Assembly (NCBI RefSeq): GCF_051020955.1
Contig: NC_135022.1
Span: 12,636,966-12,700,965, forward strand
Length of the DNA stretch: 64,000 nucleotides
Source of the DNA: Megalopta genalis
Lineage: Eukaryota > Arthropoda > Insecta > Hymenoptera > Halictidae
Reading direction: 5' to 3'
In this document: positions 25,401 through 35,600 of the stretch, one piece after another
How the letters are laid out: the number at the start of each line of letters is the position of its first letter
Position numbering within the stretch: the first letter of the stretch is position 1
Notes under the pieces: generated by a model
What the model was told of the DNA's origin: nothing
What the model saw: the letters and a program-made list of their open reading frames with translations, nothing else
Databases searched by the model: none
Translations under genes and position numbers: made by a program

Positions 25401-25544
25401 CAGAATTACAATAATATGGCGATGTACTGGGTCGAGGCCTTGGCCAGGAAGGGCGAGATAAGCTGGCAGGAGATCCACAACTTCGACGTGGACACTTGGT
25501 CGACGGTCATGTACCCTCTACCGATCCCGACTTTTGCCATTTAA
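6127..25544 (+). CDS. ADCY10: Soluble-type adenylyl cyclase, ADCY10-like (29 exons)
   Basis: Joining 29 exons gives 5157 nt, 1718 aa plus TAA, with all phases consistent; the human enzyme is about 1610 aa. Order: cyclase C1 (about 75-225), cyclase C2 (about 350-530), a P-loop NTPase module (Walker A GAERSGKS at 584-591, Walker B ICILLDD at 705-711), then a long helical, TPR-like C-terminal half. C1 keeps the two metal-binding aspartates (D82 in AMIDVSRLF, D132 in KFSLDGIVVLW). In C2 the positions aligning with human N412 and R416 are Y484 and S488. Family role: bicarbonate- and calcium-responsive cAMP synthesis, cytosolic or ciliary. There is no transmembrane segment, unlike the other adenylyl cyclases. 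The start at 6127 is the first in-frame ATG of exon 1; an upstream coding exon cannot be excluded. Exon coordinates are in the four segment entries. Confidence 0.9.
7119..7312. mobile_element. Palindromic MITE, GGGAAGAGGAGATACGAT family
   Basis: The left arm (CAGCTTGTAAACAAAAGTGG, then a GGAAGAGGAAATA motif) is mirrored on the right (TCTTCTCTTCCTAAATTGTCC ending AATTTACTGTAC). A half copy is at about 6724-6820. Relatives are at 27240-27320 (degenerate), 35705-35905, 35985-36133, 37738-37956 and about 59737-59790. No coding sequence. Confidence 0.7.
7699..8063. mobile_element. Foldback MITE with TA duplication (CAGGGTGTCCC family), copy 1
   Basis: Begins CAGGGTGTCCCG and ends CACTCTG, flanked by TA on both sides. 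The two halves are near-perfect reverse complements: the sequence around AACGAGTTATTAACG recurs inverted. It sits in the cyclase intron and ends 28 bp before exon 3. Confidence 0.85.
8556..9002. mobile_element. Palindromic MITE of about 440 bp in cyclase intron
   Basis: The motif AATTTCGTTATATATTTG with AATCCTCGTTATACACTTG on the right is mirrored on the left. Half copies are at 41400-41640 and 43040-43800. Confidence 0.65.
9238..9481. mobile_element. Degenerate piggyBac-like MITE relic
   Basis: CCCTTTGTACTTGGGTGGCG on the left and CTGCAAAGAGTTA on the right match the TTAACCCTTTGCACTC family, but the TTAA ends are eroded. A longer related fragment runs 9010-9632. Confidence 0.55.
10795..10955. 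repeat. AT microsatellite tract
   Basis: Imperfect TATAATA repeats in the intron between cyclase exons 5 and 6. Confidence 0.85.
11209..12603 (+). other. ADCY10: Cyclase exons 6-10 (linker and C2 half)
   Basis: Exons: 11209-11294, 11362-11498, 12047-12249, 12316-12422, 12479-12603. C2 is recognised from LTEVRRVTVVVVN, YSGHVSVNIYT and FCGVIGHCVRQQYMIIG. The stretch after IIG reads DPMYKATSLM, where active family members carry Asn and Arg that stabilise the transition state. The reading frame is intact through all five exons, so this is a divergent protein and not a broken copy. Confidence 0.85.
11558..11616. repeat. TATAA / TTTAA pentamer tract
   Basis: Consecutive ATATA and ATTTA pentamers in the intron after cyclase exon 7. 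Confidence 0.85.
12660..12905. repeat. TTTA-rich simple-sequence tract
   Basis: About 245 bp of TTTAT/TTTTA repeats in the intron before cyclase exon 11. The open frames across it are low-complexity artefacts. Confidence 0.85.
13069..14828 (+). other. ADCY10: Cyclase exons 11-14 (P-loop NTPase module)
   Basis: Exons: 13069-13204, 13279-13422, 14274-14480, 14554-14828. Exon 12 begins with the Walker A loop GAERSGKS, and exon 14 carries Walker B (ICILLDD). The acceptor of exon 13 at 14273 (GACAAG) is the only one found that keeps phase 0. Exon 14 ends ...GACAG followed by GCGAGT, which is read as a GC donor because no phase-2 GT donor exists nearby and the next exon (16612) requires phase 2. 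Confidence 0.8.
13465..13740. repeat. ATT trinucleotide microsatellite with ATC interruptions
   Basis: About 275 bp of ATT repeats broken by TATCATT units, in the intron between cyclase exons 12 and 13. Confidence 0.9.
15000..15682. mobile_element. TTAA element carrying a 44-bp satellite
   Basis: Ends are TTAACCCTTTCGCTAC and its inverse GTAGCGAAAGGGTTAA. The interior holds nine 44-bp direct repeats, then about 280 bp of unique sequence. Inserted in the mariner relic. Confidence 0.85.
15021..15400. repeat. Nine tandem copies of a 44-bp unit
   Basis: The motif ACCACTATAGTGGCTTTCC recurs exactly every 44 bp from 15021 to 15373. Each unit contains the 12-bp palindrome CCACTATAGTGG. Variation is confined mainly to the CATATGATGCCACTGAGG part. 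Confidence 0.95.
15679..15954 (-). pseudogene. Mariner transposase N-terminal fragment
   Basis: About 90 residues with the mariner helix-turn-helix signature: WFARFKAGNFDLED, then RPGRPSTTDEDMI and LAGMLSKSKSTIH. The frame ends at the junction with the nested TTAA element, whose TTAA supplies the stop. The catalytic DDD region is absent, because only 56 bp of mariner remains on the other side of the nest. Non-functional relic. Confidence 0.85.
17271..17571. mobile_element. Foldback MITE copy 2 (variant with GTTCCACAATTATTTT arm)
   Basis: Begins CAGGCTGTTCCACAATTATT and ends GTGGAACACCCTG, with TA on the right. It splits a CCACTATAGTGG palindrome that is intact in the paralogous element at 19889-19900. 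Confidence 0.85.
17682..18046. mobile_element. Foldback MITE copy 3
   Basis: CAGGGTGTCCCAAAAATGTC on the left with an inverse right end and TA on both sides. It occupies the same position as copy 4 within its host element, so the insertion predates duplication of the host. Confidence 0.9.
18800..19300. repeat. AT-rich minisatellite of about 50-bp units
   Basis: Repeats of TATATGATATTATATGATAT with TTATTTTATATTTTATTTAT in the intron between cyclase exons 18 and 19. Confidence 0.85.
19830..20447. mobile_element. TTAA element (TTAACCTTTTAGG family), copy B, with one nested foldback
   Basis: Same ends and same nested foldback (20010-20375) as copy A, but lacking the second foldback. It makes up nearly all of the intron between cyclase exons 20 and 21; the residual intron is about 78 bp. 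Confidence 0.85.
20010..20375. mobile_element. Foldback MITE copy 4
   Basis: CAGGGTGTCCCAAAAATGTC end, TA duplication, near-identical to copy 3. Confidence 0.9.
21030..21692. mobile_element. TTAA element (TTAACCCTTTCGGTACGAG family) with internal duplication and nested TTAA element
   Basis: TTAACCCTTTCGGTACGAGC on the left and GCTCGTACCGAAAGGGTTAA on the right. The interior has a tandem duplication of about 117 bp (from ACAGAATGTTTACAGG), and the second copy is interrupted by 21324-21572. It lies in the intron between cyclase exons 22 and 23, whose remainder is about 84 bp. Confidence 0.85.
21324..21572. mobile_element. Nested TTAA element (AACACGTTCCGTGCCGAG family), copy 1
   Basis: Ends TTAACACGTTCCGTGCC and GGCACGGAACGTGTTAA. 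The near-identical second copy is at 34694-34942. An uninterrupted equivalent of its insertion site lies about 100 bp upstream. Confidence 0.9.
22256..22876. mobile_element. TTAA element (TTAACCCCTTAATGCAC family)
   Basis: TTAACCCCTTAATGCAC on the left, GTGCACGTTAAGGGGTTAA on the right; includes a TTA microsatellite (22408-22507). It lies in the intron between cyclase exons 24 and 25. Confidence 0.8.
22408..22507. repeat. TTA trinucleotide microsatellite
   Basis: About 30 TTA units within the TTAA element. Confidence 0.95.
23687..24414 (+). mobile_element. piggyBac-like element keeping the transposase C-terminus
   Basis: Ends TTAACCCTTAGCGGACGA and TCGTCCGCTAAGGGTTAA. An internal frame encodes the cysteine-rich tail typical of piggyBac transposases, linking these TTAA elements to that superfamily. 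Confidence 0.85.
23945..24229 (+). pseudogene. piggyBac transposase C-terminal cysteine-rich domain fragment
   Basis: A 94-residue frame whose last 45 residues hold CKVC, then CFCDTC and GQCFTNYHT: the spaced Cys/His zinc-binding pattern at the C-terminus of piggyBac transposases. The RNase H-like catalytic core is missing, so it is a deletion derivative. The upstream start is arbitrary. Confidence 0.75.
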
Positions 25545-27028
25545 CGCTAGAACCGTCGTTTCCGATTTGTCGCAGGACCGCCTCATCGTTTCAGTGCCCT
25601 TTGAACAAATAAGTCTGACTAGTTCGAACGTTGAACCACGCGAACTCCGTAGCGTTCGTACGTAGGTAGCTGTTACAGTAGCGTAGCCCTCTGTTTAGGA
25701 ATTGTAGCGAAATATTTATTGATTAAAGGCGTATTACAGTTTCAGGTTCTAAAAGGTAAACACGACGATCCCCTCGTGTGCACGATAGTTCGTTAAAGCG
25801 AACGTGTTCGTTCCCTCGGTTCGTATTGTCTCGTCCGCAAGGCGACCTCCTGAACCTCCGGATCGATTGTTGTTAGGAAACCTCTCGCGACCGACGATTC
25901 CGGTTACATTTCGTTGCGCTTGTTCACGATACATTGATACGTTTCGATTAATTAATTGCTCTATCGGACGTGGCCGAGTACGCCAAGGACACGCGCGGAA
26001 GAAGACTCGGGGAAGGGGAAGGGGGGGGGGACTGGGAACGGGAAACGAAAAAGAAAGAGAAAAATTGGCATAGGATTACGGGGCACGGGGAGGGGAAGTT
26101 GAAACCGCGGGGGAAGAGGAGATTTTTCCATCGGTCAATTCTGTCTGCGCGAGAATCGGCCAAGCGCGCACGTTCCGCGCGTCGCAGGATCAAAGGAGGA
26201 CGTCGATTCGCGCTTCTACCTCAACCCTACATCTCGCATCGCGTTCGAAACGATGCTCGTCTTCGTTTTGATTGGTCAGGTGTGTCGAATCGGAGTGATT
26301 TTGTTCGAGAAGAGACGAAGAATCCACTCGTTCGAAGCACGAGCAGACAAGCCGGCTGCCTCGACCGGGCGAGGACGTCGCGTGAGACGGGACGAGACGT
26401 TTGGTCGGTTACTTGCCAAAGAGTAAAGCCAAAACGTCGTCGCCCGGCAAACATAGTGTTTCTTTTGTTCCTTTCACCGGTGCTGGATTACGTGGCGCCT
26501 CGGCTAATTAGCTCGCGCGTCGATCGAGTTACCGCCGATCGTCCCGATAGGCTCTCGTCGCGACGAGCCGCCGGCATACATTAATATAATATACGCCCGG
26601 CTGCCGTGATCGACGTCGAATTTGCGTTTCCCTTTCGCCAATAATGTTACGCGGACGAACTCGTCTCCCGTCTTGGAAGCCAGAGACATCGAAGCTCGTC
26701 TTCTCGGTGGAAACTCGAGGACCCAACCGTGTTCCGTCGCGCGACTCGTTCGTTCCTTCGGTAAAGAGAGAAAGGATGGCGGTTCGATTCGATTCGTTTC
26801 GGTTCGGTTCGATTTCATTGGCGTACTCGGCCCGGATGGACGGGTAGACGTTGGCCCGCTGCGGAGGAACGGTAACGGGATTTTGACCGAATCGGTGGCG
26901 GAAACGTTTTCGTCTCCTCCGGTGGCGCTTCTCATCTCTTCTCTTCTCCTCTCTCTCCTTCTCTCTTCTTCTCTTCCCTTCTCGGTTGGCTGGACCGCGA
27001 TCGTACGGAACATCGACGCGGTTCCGGC
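25545..27028. other. Convergent spacer: 3'UTRs of cyclase and chitin deacetylase
   Basis: A possible plus-strand poly(A) signal ATTAAA is at 25722-25727. The rest is GC-rich (25960-27000) with purine- and pyrimidine-rich runs. Several long open frames occur on both strands but show no domain and look like GC-rich chance frames. Confidence 0.5.
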
Positions 27029-29208
27029 TCATTCGTGCGAGTCGACGTCGTTGTCGATGCGACTGCTTCGGATGCCGGTCTTGCCCGTCCAAGGATAGAT
27101 GTCCGGACATGCCTGACACGTCTTCATGTATCTCACGCCGCTCTTGTGCCACAGGTTACAGACTCTCGGGTTGTTGCATTTCTTCGGTCGGTCCTGCGAA
27201 TAATCCCATGGAATCGTTATTCGGTCTCGTTTCGCAAGCTACGGTAAATTCTGCCAAATCGCCCCTCAGCTTGGAAACCAAAATGGGCGATTTGGGAAGA
27301 GGAGATACGATTTGACAGAGTTTGCTGCAGCAATCGAATAGATTCGTTGACTCTTTTTACCGGATAGTTGCAGCCAAAGGGCTCGAAGGTGTGCATCAGC
27401 GGCAGCGGAGTAGGATTCCTGACCCATTGGATCGCCTGCCAGTTCGTCACGATCCACACGTCGTCCATCGCGACGATGGTGTCCAGGAACGAGATGAAAC
27501 CCTCTTTGTGATGAGGCTGGGTGAACCAAGCGGCGTGATAGAACAGCCCGAACGGTGCTCTGTAACGACAACGCGGTCAACATCCAACTTCTCGAAGCTG
27601 ATGCTTGTATTTTAACCCTTTGCACTCCGTTGTCCCCTCTCGTGGGACGTCGTAATTCTAGCATATCACTCGAATGTCCCCTCTCGTGGGACATTAAAGT
27701 TTATTAGCGATTACGGGGAATTGAGTTATTTCGGCGCAGCTTTTTGGGACATGCATGTTTCCCTGAAGTTTTCTCTTGAAACGGCACAAGAAATCAAATC
27801 AAAATATAGTAAAACTACTAAGATATATACAAGAAATGTCAGCGGGGTTTGACGAGAACGTGAGAGGCGTGCTCGCGTCGGTCCGAGCACTTCGAAGGCG
27901 CCACTTGAAAAGAGCGATAAGGCAAGTTTGTAGAAGAAAGATCGGTATACGAACATAGCACGCACTGTATAGTGAGATTTATAATCATAAAATCTGGAGG
28001 AAAAGATTTTCAAAGCTGAACTCAGTCTGGTTTGAAGCGTCGAGCGGTATAGATAGATCTAACGAATGAGAAAATCGGAAAAGTGATACTTCTCTTGGTA
28101 AATAAATTGTTTGGTAAAAGTTTTTTTGATAAATATCATCTTGCGAGTTAGTAATAACAATTAGAAATTTTCAACCTATGTATTTATTCATATTTTTTAT
28201 TAGAACAATGGCAAAACGTTCGAACACGAATGAGTCTCATGACACAAGTAGTAGCGGAGGTGAGCTCCAGATAGACGTTTATACAGATATGGTAGAAAGA
28301 CTAACTGTAGAAGGTTTTCTTTTTGATAGCAGCGATAGCGATATCGTCCAAGCAACAAGGCGACGAGAGAAAGAGTTCGCATAGACAGCGATTACAACAA
28401 CAAAACAAAATTATAAAACAAACAATAACAAAATTATAAAAAATAAAATATTGATTTTTTTGCAAATTTCTTGATTGCAGCCAAATTCATATAAGTCCAA
28501 TATCATTATAATATGTCAGTTAGAGTTCCAAAACCATACTAAATAAATACGAGGGTCTGTAAATGCTCGTTTCTGCCGAAAAGTGGCGCTGAATAGCTGG
28601 TAGCCAACGTCCAGAGTGGTTCGGAGTGCTAAGGGTTAAGGGAGCATACCTGTTGGTGGTGTAGTGTCTCTCGAAGTTCTTGATCAGCATCTTGTAAACA
28701 CCGTCGGCGGTCGGTGGATTGCTGCACGCGTCTCCCATGGAGCACCTGCCGCCGTTCAGGTCCTGCCACATCACCATAGGAACTTCCCACAGGCCAGGAT
28801 AGGATCTGGTGGGACACGGTGGAATCATGCAGTCGTGGAAGAGCTTGTAGTCGAGGGTGTAGGGCCAGCTCGGTGGACGGTTCTCATAGATCGGCATGGA
28901 GGAGTCGTAGGTGAAGTTCGTGTCCCAGAGCATCTTGAACATGTTGTTCCCTCCGACCTGGTCCACAGAGATTGAGATTGGGTTAGACGGGTCGATCGCG
29001 TTCGACCGATGTTCTAATGTAATTACCATGTAAAAAGAGTACGGTAAGATAATAGTAATAATAACAGCAATAATACAATAATGATGATAATAATAACAAA
29101 ACTTTAGTTCAAAATGTTTGTGTACATAAGATCGTGGGGCTGCGCGTGAACGCCCAATCGCCGGTACTGCGAGGGTTAATTATTTTAATTTCTCCAGAAA
29201 AGTTCAGC

Positions 29209-29286
<78 letters not shown>

Positions 29287-29382
29287 GTAATAGTAATAGT
29301 AATAGTAATAGTAATAGTAATAGTAATAGTAATAGTAATAGTAATAGTAATAGTAATAGTAATAGTAATAATAATAGTAGTA

Positions 29383-29413
<31 letters not shown>

Positions 29414-30843
29414 TAGTAATAATAATAATAATAATAATAATAGTAATAGTAATAAAATATTAATAAAATGGAAATAGTTGCAATGGTTTCATTCGCACAA
29501 AAAATAATTCAAAGCTCACCGATAGGAAAGGCGCTCTCATTCCCCTGACATCTTCCAGCTTGACGCCCCCATAGGCCGAGAGGATCTCGCGTTGACCGGC
29601 AACTTCCCTGGCCCACTTCCGCTGAGAGAACTGCTCGCCGAAGCTGTGCCTGTTCGCATCACCGGCAATTCATCGTCCCGTCCACGATTCGGCATGAGGT
29701 TCGAAGCGATCGCGGGGCCAGAACTCGGAGAACTCGGAGGCACCGGTCGAAGTTCACAAGGCTCGGGAACATATCGCGACGATCTCAACCGGTCGCGAAT
29801 GACCGGTCGCGAAAGAAAGTTGCGCGAACGTTGAATCGGCGGTTTCTAGGACCGCGGGCCGCGACCGTAGCTCGATTCGCGAGCTGCGTCTTCGATCGAT
29901 AACGGCGCCGATTTTTTCCGCGGCCGCGTGACCGGTTCCCCGGATTGTTCGCGGCGTTCTGGCCCGCAGCGAGGTGCTGAAGCGGCGACATCCGATCGAT
30001 CGAGCTGCCGGTGCCTCGGATCGAACCGACGCGCGACGTAGCCAAGCTTGCATTAGCAGCCGATCGATCCGGATTGATCGGCGGCAGAGCGGCGGAGCGT
30101 GAACGATTGCGATCGACCGGTAATTAAGCGATTGCTCAATGGTAAATGGAGCGATGATAAACGATTGATGATCAGCGATCGTCGAATAGGTGTGCGCGAC
30201 GCGCGGCGCCCGATTACGATCGATTCGGGGGTGGTGTCGAGTCGTTGTATCTCGTTCCGAGACGCTCCCTAGAATCGAAAGCTCTCGGCTCGATGGTTTA
30301 CTTACGAGACCGTGTGGGAGGCGATCTCATGGCCGCTGGCGTACAGATTTTGAACCTGGCTGTAGTCGGTCCACTCGTGGGAGACGTAGAAGGTGGCCGA
30401 GATGGGACAGCCGTTCGGGTTTTTCCGTCCCTTCTCGAACAAGTCGGTGTAGAGACCCTTGTTCAGGTCGTTGACCGAGTCGTCGAACGTCAGTAGAACG
30501 ATTTGCGGTATCTCCTCCGGCAGGTAGTCACCTGTGGTTTTTTTCGGGATCGTTTCCGGATGCCGGGGAAGAGGGAAGTGCGGTCGCGAGGATCGGATGC
30601 GTGGGAAAAGCGTTCCCGATATGGTCGTCCGTGTTGTTTGCGTCGTTCGTGTTACAAGTGGTGTCGTTCGTATGTGTGCGCGTGTGTGCAAACGTTCCGA
30701 ACGTCCAGTCGTAACCGTGCGAGAGTTTTCGGGTTCGCGTGTTCGTGTCCGTCGATGGATTAGAGTGTGACGCGTGATGGGAATGCGAGGATGACCGAGT
30801 GATGCGAGTAGAGAGTGAGAGAGTAAGAGAGCCGACCAGAGAA

Positions 30844-30877
<34 letters not shown>

Positions 30878-32619
30878 AAAAGAGAAAAGTTGCGGTTAGT
30901 ACGCGCCATTAGTATACGGCACAGGTGCGGCAGGCAGCACGCGGCCGGTGAAACCGCCTCGCGGTTCCAGTCCCGCGACACGAAACTCGCGACCCGTGTC
31001 ATCGTTCATCTCCCGATCGCCGGGCTCCGTTTCACCAGCCGCGCGGCTCGCAATTACTATTTTATCGCGAGATCCTCGGCGTTTTCTCTAATTGCGCGTG
31101 TGTGGCCCCCGTGAAATCCGGCCGGAACGGAAGCGGCGCAATTTGTTCCGGAAACGCGTCGCTTCTGCGAACGCTCCGATGCGCGACAAACGAGACGGCA
31201 CGCGCGATACCATCTGATCTGCTTTCTTCGGCGAGCCGGTTCTCAGCAGGTCGAGAACAATGTACCGGGCCGGCGATAGGATTTGACTTTGAAATCAGTT
31301 CGATTCCACTTCCGCGAGCGCACGTTTTCCCGCGGGACACCTCGCGGAACCAGAGGATCGCCTTCGATCGAGAGCCTTCTCCGTTCTCGGGAACCGGTCG
31401 CATCGACGCCGCGAAGCAATTTTTCTCCACGATCTTCCCAGCCACCGGCGACGGATGCGTCCGATTTTCGTCGACGATATCGATGCAACCTCCCGAGCGC
31501 GGATCGACTTTCGATAAGAGAACGCGCGCGCGTAATGGTAGCGACAGCGGAAGTCGGTGCTGCGCCCAGATGGAGAACGTTAGTCTTAGTATAGATGCGC
31601 AGGCGATGACGATCGATGGACCTAACGTTCGCGCTTGAACGAACGAGCATTAGCGGCGGGGTGCTGGTTGCGTATAATAGACACGTTAGACACACATGTT
31701 TCCTAGGTTCCCCGTTTTGGTGAACGTTGACACTTACGAGACGGTGTGCGATGCCATTTCGTGGCCGTCCGCGTACAGGTTTTGCACCTGGCTATAATCG
31801 GTCCACTCGTGCGACACGTAGAACGTGGCCGCGATCGGGCACCCGTTCGGGTTCTTTCGGCCATTTTCGAACAGATCGGCGTACAACGGTTTGTTCAGAT
31901 CGTTCACGGCGTCGTCGAACGTCAGCAGAACGATCTGCGGCGTCTGTTCCGCCGGGATCCCACCTGAATGCACGAGATTCGTTGCGATCAACCGGCGTCG
32001 ATCGCGGTTACCCGAGCCAGGACCCGTCGATTTGCCTGGTCCCCGAGGGACACCGATTCCCACCGGAGTTTCCTGGAGTTTCCTCCAAGATGCGCTTTCT
32101 CGCGGCTCCTCCTCGGTCAACCGGCCGCGAATCTTCGCGAACAATAGACAGCGAGACTACCGCAGCCTCGCCGAGCGCGAGATGCGAACACGTTGATCCG
32201 TTGCACAATTAAAACCGAAACGTAGGCAGAGTCGTCCGACGCTCGGACAGCATCTTCCGGATGATCTATGCGAGGTGTACGGTTGCACAATCCTCTCCAG
32301 ACGCAGGACCAGCCGGTTCAGAACGAGCTTGCGGCGTCGCGCTTGCGTTTCGCTCGCCCGCGGGAAAATACTATTATCGTGACTCGTCGCGCCGTTCATC
32401 CTAATTGATTATGCGTGTTCCCGGGCAACCCATTACGATCCTCCGCTTCCACAATTTTGCGTGGGCGATCGGCCGCGCAGGTGGCCATATTCGAACACGG
32501 GATGTTCCGTTCGATTCTCCAGCCGGCGCGAATCGAATTAGGCTCGATTTATATATTTCGTTCGGATTTATTTATAATATATGTATTATATTTATATAAT
32601 ATAAGTATGATATATTATA

Positions 32620-32655
<36 letters not shown>

Positions 32656-35600
32656 TTATATAATATAAGTATGATATATTATACTTATATATATATATAT
32701 ATATATTATATATTATATTTATTTATAGTTTATATAGAACGTTCACGGCACGATTTGACTCAGGCAAATTATTATTATTAGTATTTATACCAGTAATCCA
32801 AGTTCCGGAATAGTCAGTCGTAAAAAATCTTTCATAGATTAACTGTCGATTAAAAATGTTTCCACATTTATCTTTAGAAGATCTATACTGTATAGCACTA
32901 TTATTGGATAAAGAAGAAGTTATATAGTAAACAAAGAAAATATTGGTTTGTTGCTTGTAAAATGGAAACAAAGAACTTTAATCAAACAAATTATTTTATT
33001 TCATTTAAGATGAACATATTTGTTCACGGAGAATATTGGACAGCATTGAAACAATTAATGCATGATCGAGAAGAAAATCAAGTTTCTGCCTGAACTAAAG
33101 TACATCATTATTCACGTGTAGTTTCAGCCAAACATTCTTTTGTGTTCGAACCGATTCACGGTGCTATATCTGTGGCTATAAGGAAAAATTCTGAAAGTCA
33201 CAATTTTACAAAATTTAAATTAACCTTTTGTGTTCCAAAGTATTTTCTTCCTTTTATGTCAGAATTTGTTATAACGCAATCCTTTGCAACTTAACTAGCA
33301 CTAGAAATACTGCAATTGTTCCGCGTAATTGTGGAATTTATTTATGGATATAATGCGAAGCATGAAAATAAACTATTAATGCAAAAGTCAATGTCGAGTC
33401 TGACTCGACATAGGGGCGTAAATGATTAATGCATTAATTGAACTGTAGCATATAGGATTCGCGCATTTAACGGAAAAAGAAACATCGTGGAAACAAATTC
33501 TATAGAGTTGAAAACGAAATGATACAATTTGAAACTTCAGCATCAGAACTTTAACACTAGATTCACGGAACCCGTCATAATGACGGGTCACTAATTTTTT
33601 AATTTACGATTATTCACATCGTAAAGATACATTTACGAGTTATTTATTCAATTTATATGTTACTTACGGCAAATGTTACAATAACACTCGATAAAAGTCA
33701 GAATAAATGTCTTATAAGCTAACATGAAACAGCTGTTTTTTGTGCTCCGTAAATCTAGTGTTAGGCGACGATATCTTGGAAGTGAAAACATGTAACATCG
33801 GCGTTCTTTCTTGTAGCCACAGGTATATAAATAGTTGAATCACTTTACCCGCAATAATGCTTGCCCGAGCAAAACCGTTTCGTAAACGTTCCGTGCCGGA
33901 ACGAATAATACAAATCTGCCTGTGTTCGTTCCAGCGGTGAGTTTATCAAAATTTCATCCGCACTTTAACACTAGAACTAACACTAGTCCTAAACGCGATT
34001 AAAGCACATCCTTTTATAACGATCACAAGGCTGGATTTACTTGAACTACCCGCGGTTTTTATTATAATATATGCACGAATGGAGAAGTTCGAATAAAAAT
34101 TTTGCAACAAAAACATTTCTACGATATCAGGAATTGTAAAAGAAAAGATCAGGAGCCAGTGATTTTGACCGGTTTGGTAGTTCTAGTTTATGCACGACTT
34201 TTATTATAATATATGCACGAATGGAGAAGTTCGAATAAAAATTTTGCAACAAAAACATTCATACGGTATCAGTAATTGTAAAAGAAAAGGTCAGAAGCCA
34301 GTGATTTTGACCGGTTTGATAGTTCTAGTGTTTAAATGCACCCATTAATACGCATAGATTTTATGCACGACTTTTATTATAATATATGCACGAATGGAGA
34401 AAAGTTCGAATAAAAATTTTGCAACAAAAACATTCCTACGGTATCAGAAATTGTAAAAGAAAAGATCAGAAGCCAGTGATTTTGACCGGTTTGGTAGTTC
34501 TAGTGTTTAAATGCACTCATTAATACGCATAGATTTTATGCACGACTTTTATTATAATATATGCACGAATGGAGAAAAGTTCGAATAAAAATTTTGCAAC
34601 AAAAATATTCCTACGATATCAGAAATTGTAAAAGAAAAGATCAGAAGCCAGTGATTTTGACCGGTTTGCTAGCTCTAGTGTTGAAACGCACCCATAACAC
34701 GTTCCGTGCCGAGCTTTTTTTACTCGAATCTTCACACTTTGATATTTTACTAAAACTTGATGTATTACGTGCAATTATTAATTCTCGTACACATAACAAC
34801 GTAACAAAAACTTATCAACGCCCATTCTTGCGGTGGAAATTGATTCTTCGGTTCTAAATTTCTTGTAAACAATTTGTTCAGTTCACTAAGTAAACATGCA
34901 AGCGTGTACCATCGATGGTACACGTGGCACGGAACGTGTTAATATGCCAAATAGCCGAATAACAAAGAGGGCCGAGTTGAATACCGTCGAACCCGAAGGA
35001 AACTTTCCGGTAGAGTTGCCAGAACGGAGAAGCCGAGGTGTCGTCACGCGGCACCGACCGGAAACGCTTGCTCTTTCGATTCCCGTCACGGGCGGAGCTT
35101 TCGATTTCGACGAGCGTACGCGCGAAATCGCCACCGGCATAGCGGATCTGTTTCACTGTCGCTCGTGTAACGTTAGAATCGGAGAAAGCGTCGGCGGCGA
35201 CGACTGCCGAACCGTTTTCGCGACCGCTCGAACTTAACATTCGCGGCGCGAGCACCGCTCGCTTGCGTCACCCCTCGCCTTTCCGCGGGCATCCTAAACG
35301 GCGCGACGAGACCCTTGGTCGCTTTTCCAAAGCTCCTCGACCGAATCGAAGCGCGGACGAGGGTCCCCGCGCGACGGCTCACCTGGAATGTCGATGCCGC
35401 CGCAGCTGCAATCCGGAATCAGGCAGACGTCCTTGCGACACTTGGCCGCGGGTTTGTCGACCTGCGGGGTCGGGTAGATCGGCAACGGCCTGGTCGGCGG
35501 GTACCTGTAGATGTCGATGAACTCCTGCGCCTTCGACACGATCTCCGTCGACGGCTTCAGCGTCGGCCGCGATCGCCTGGAACCCACAGATCACCCAGGT

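Larger units (their letters stand above)
16612..25544 (+). other. ADCY10: Cyclase exons 15-29 (C-terminal TPR-like half)
   Basis: Exons: 16612-16892, 16969-17109, 18219-18371, 18458-18687, 19383-19578, 19640-19813, 20506-20697, 20763-21004, 21748-21998, 22085-22205, 24494-24677, 24754-24838, 24893-24989, 25051-25332, 25392-25544. Conserved stretches include MNPYEQDFIKCAATLG (exon 16) and EFVMPSYRKLFYNILP (exon 18). Exon 19 encodes a basic, probably disordered segment (MKRRRTQSR). The exon 15 donor at 16892 (ATGG|GTGATA) is weak and chosen by phase. The protein ends ...PIPTFAI. Confidence 0.8.
27029..29649 (-). other. Cda5: Cda5 exons 12-15 (catalytic domain, C-terminus)
   Basis: Exons 29520-29649, 28650-28957, 27361-27559, 27029-27193 (minus). 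Exon 12 begins by completing HTVSH and includes FGEQFSQRKWAREVAGQREI and RGMRAPF. Exon 13 includes GGNNMFKMLWD and YENRPPSWPYTLDYKLFHDC. Exon 14 includes RAPFGLFYHAAWF and TNWQAIQWVRNPTPLP. Exon 15 encodes the cysteine-rich end and TGA at 27029-27031. Confidence 0.9.

Noticed and set aside
25804..27315. Several frames of 100-207 codons on both strands between the cyclase and the deacetylase
   Set aside because: GC-rich chance frames, Arg/Ser-rich, with no domain; one overlaps the antisense of Cda5 exon 15.
30190..32212. Plus-strand frames opposite the alternative Cda5 exons
   Set aside because: Antisense of clearly conserved deacetylase coding sequence.
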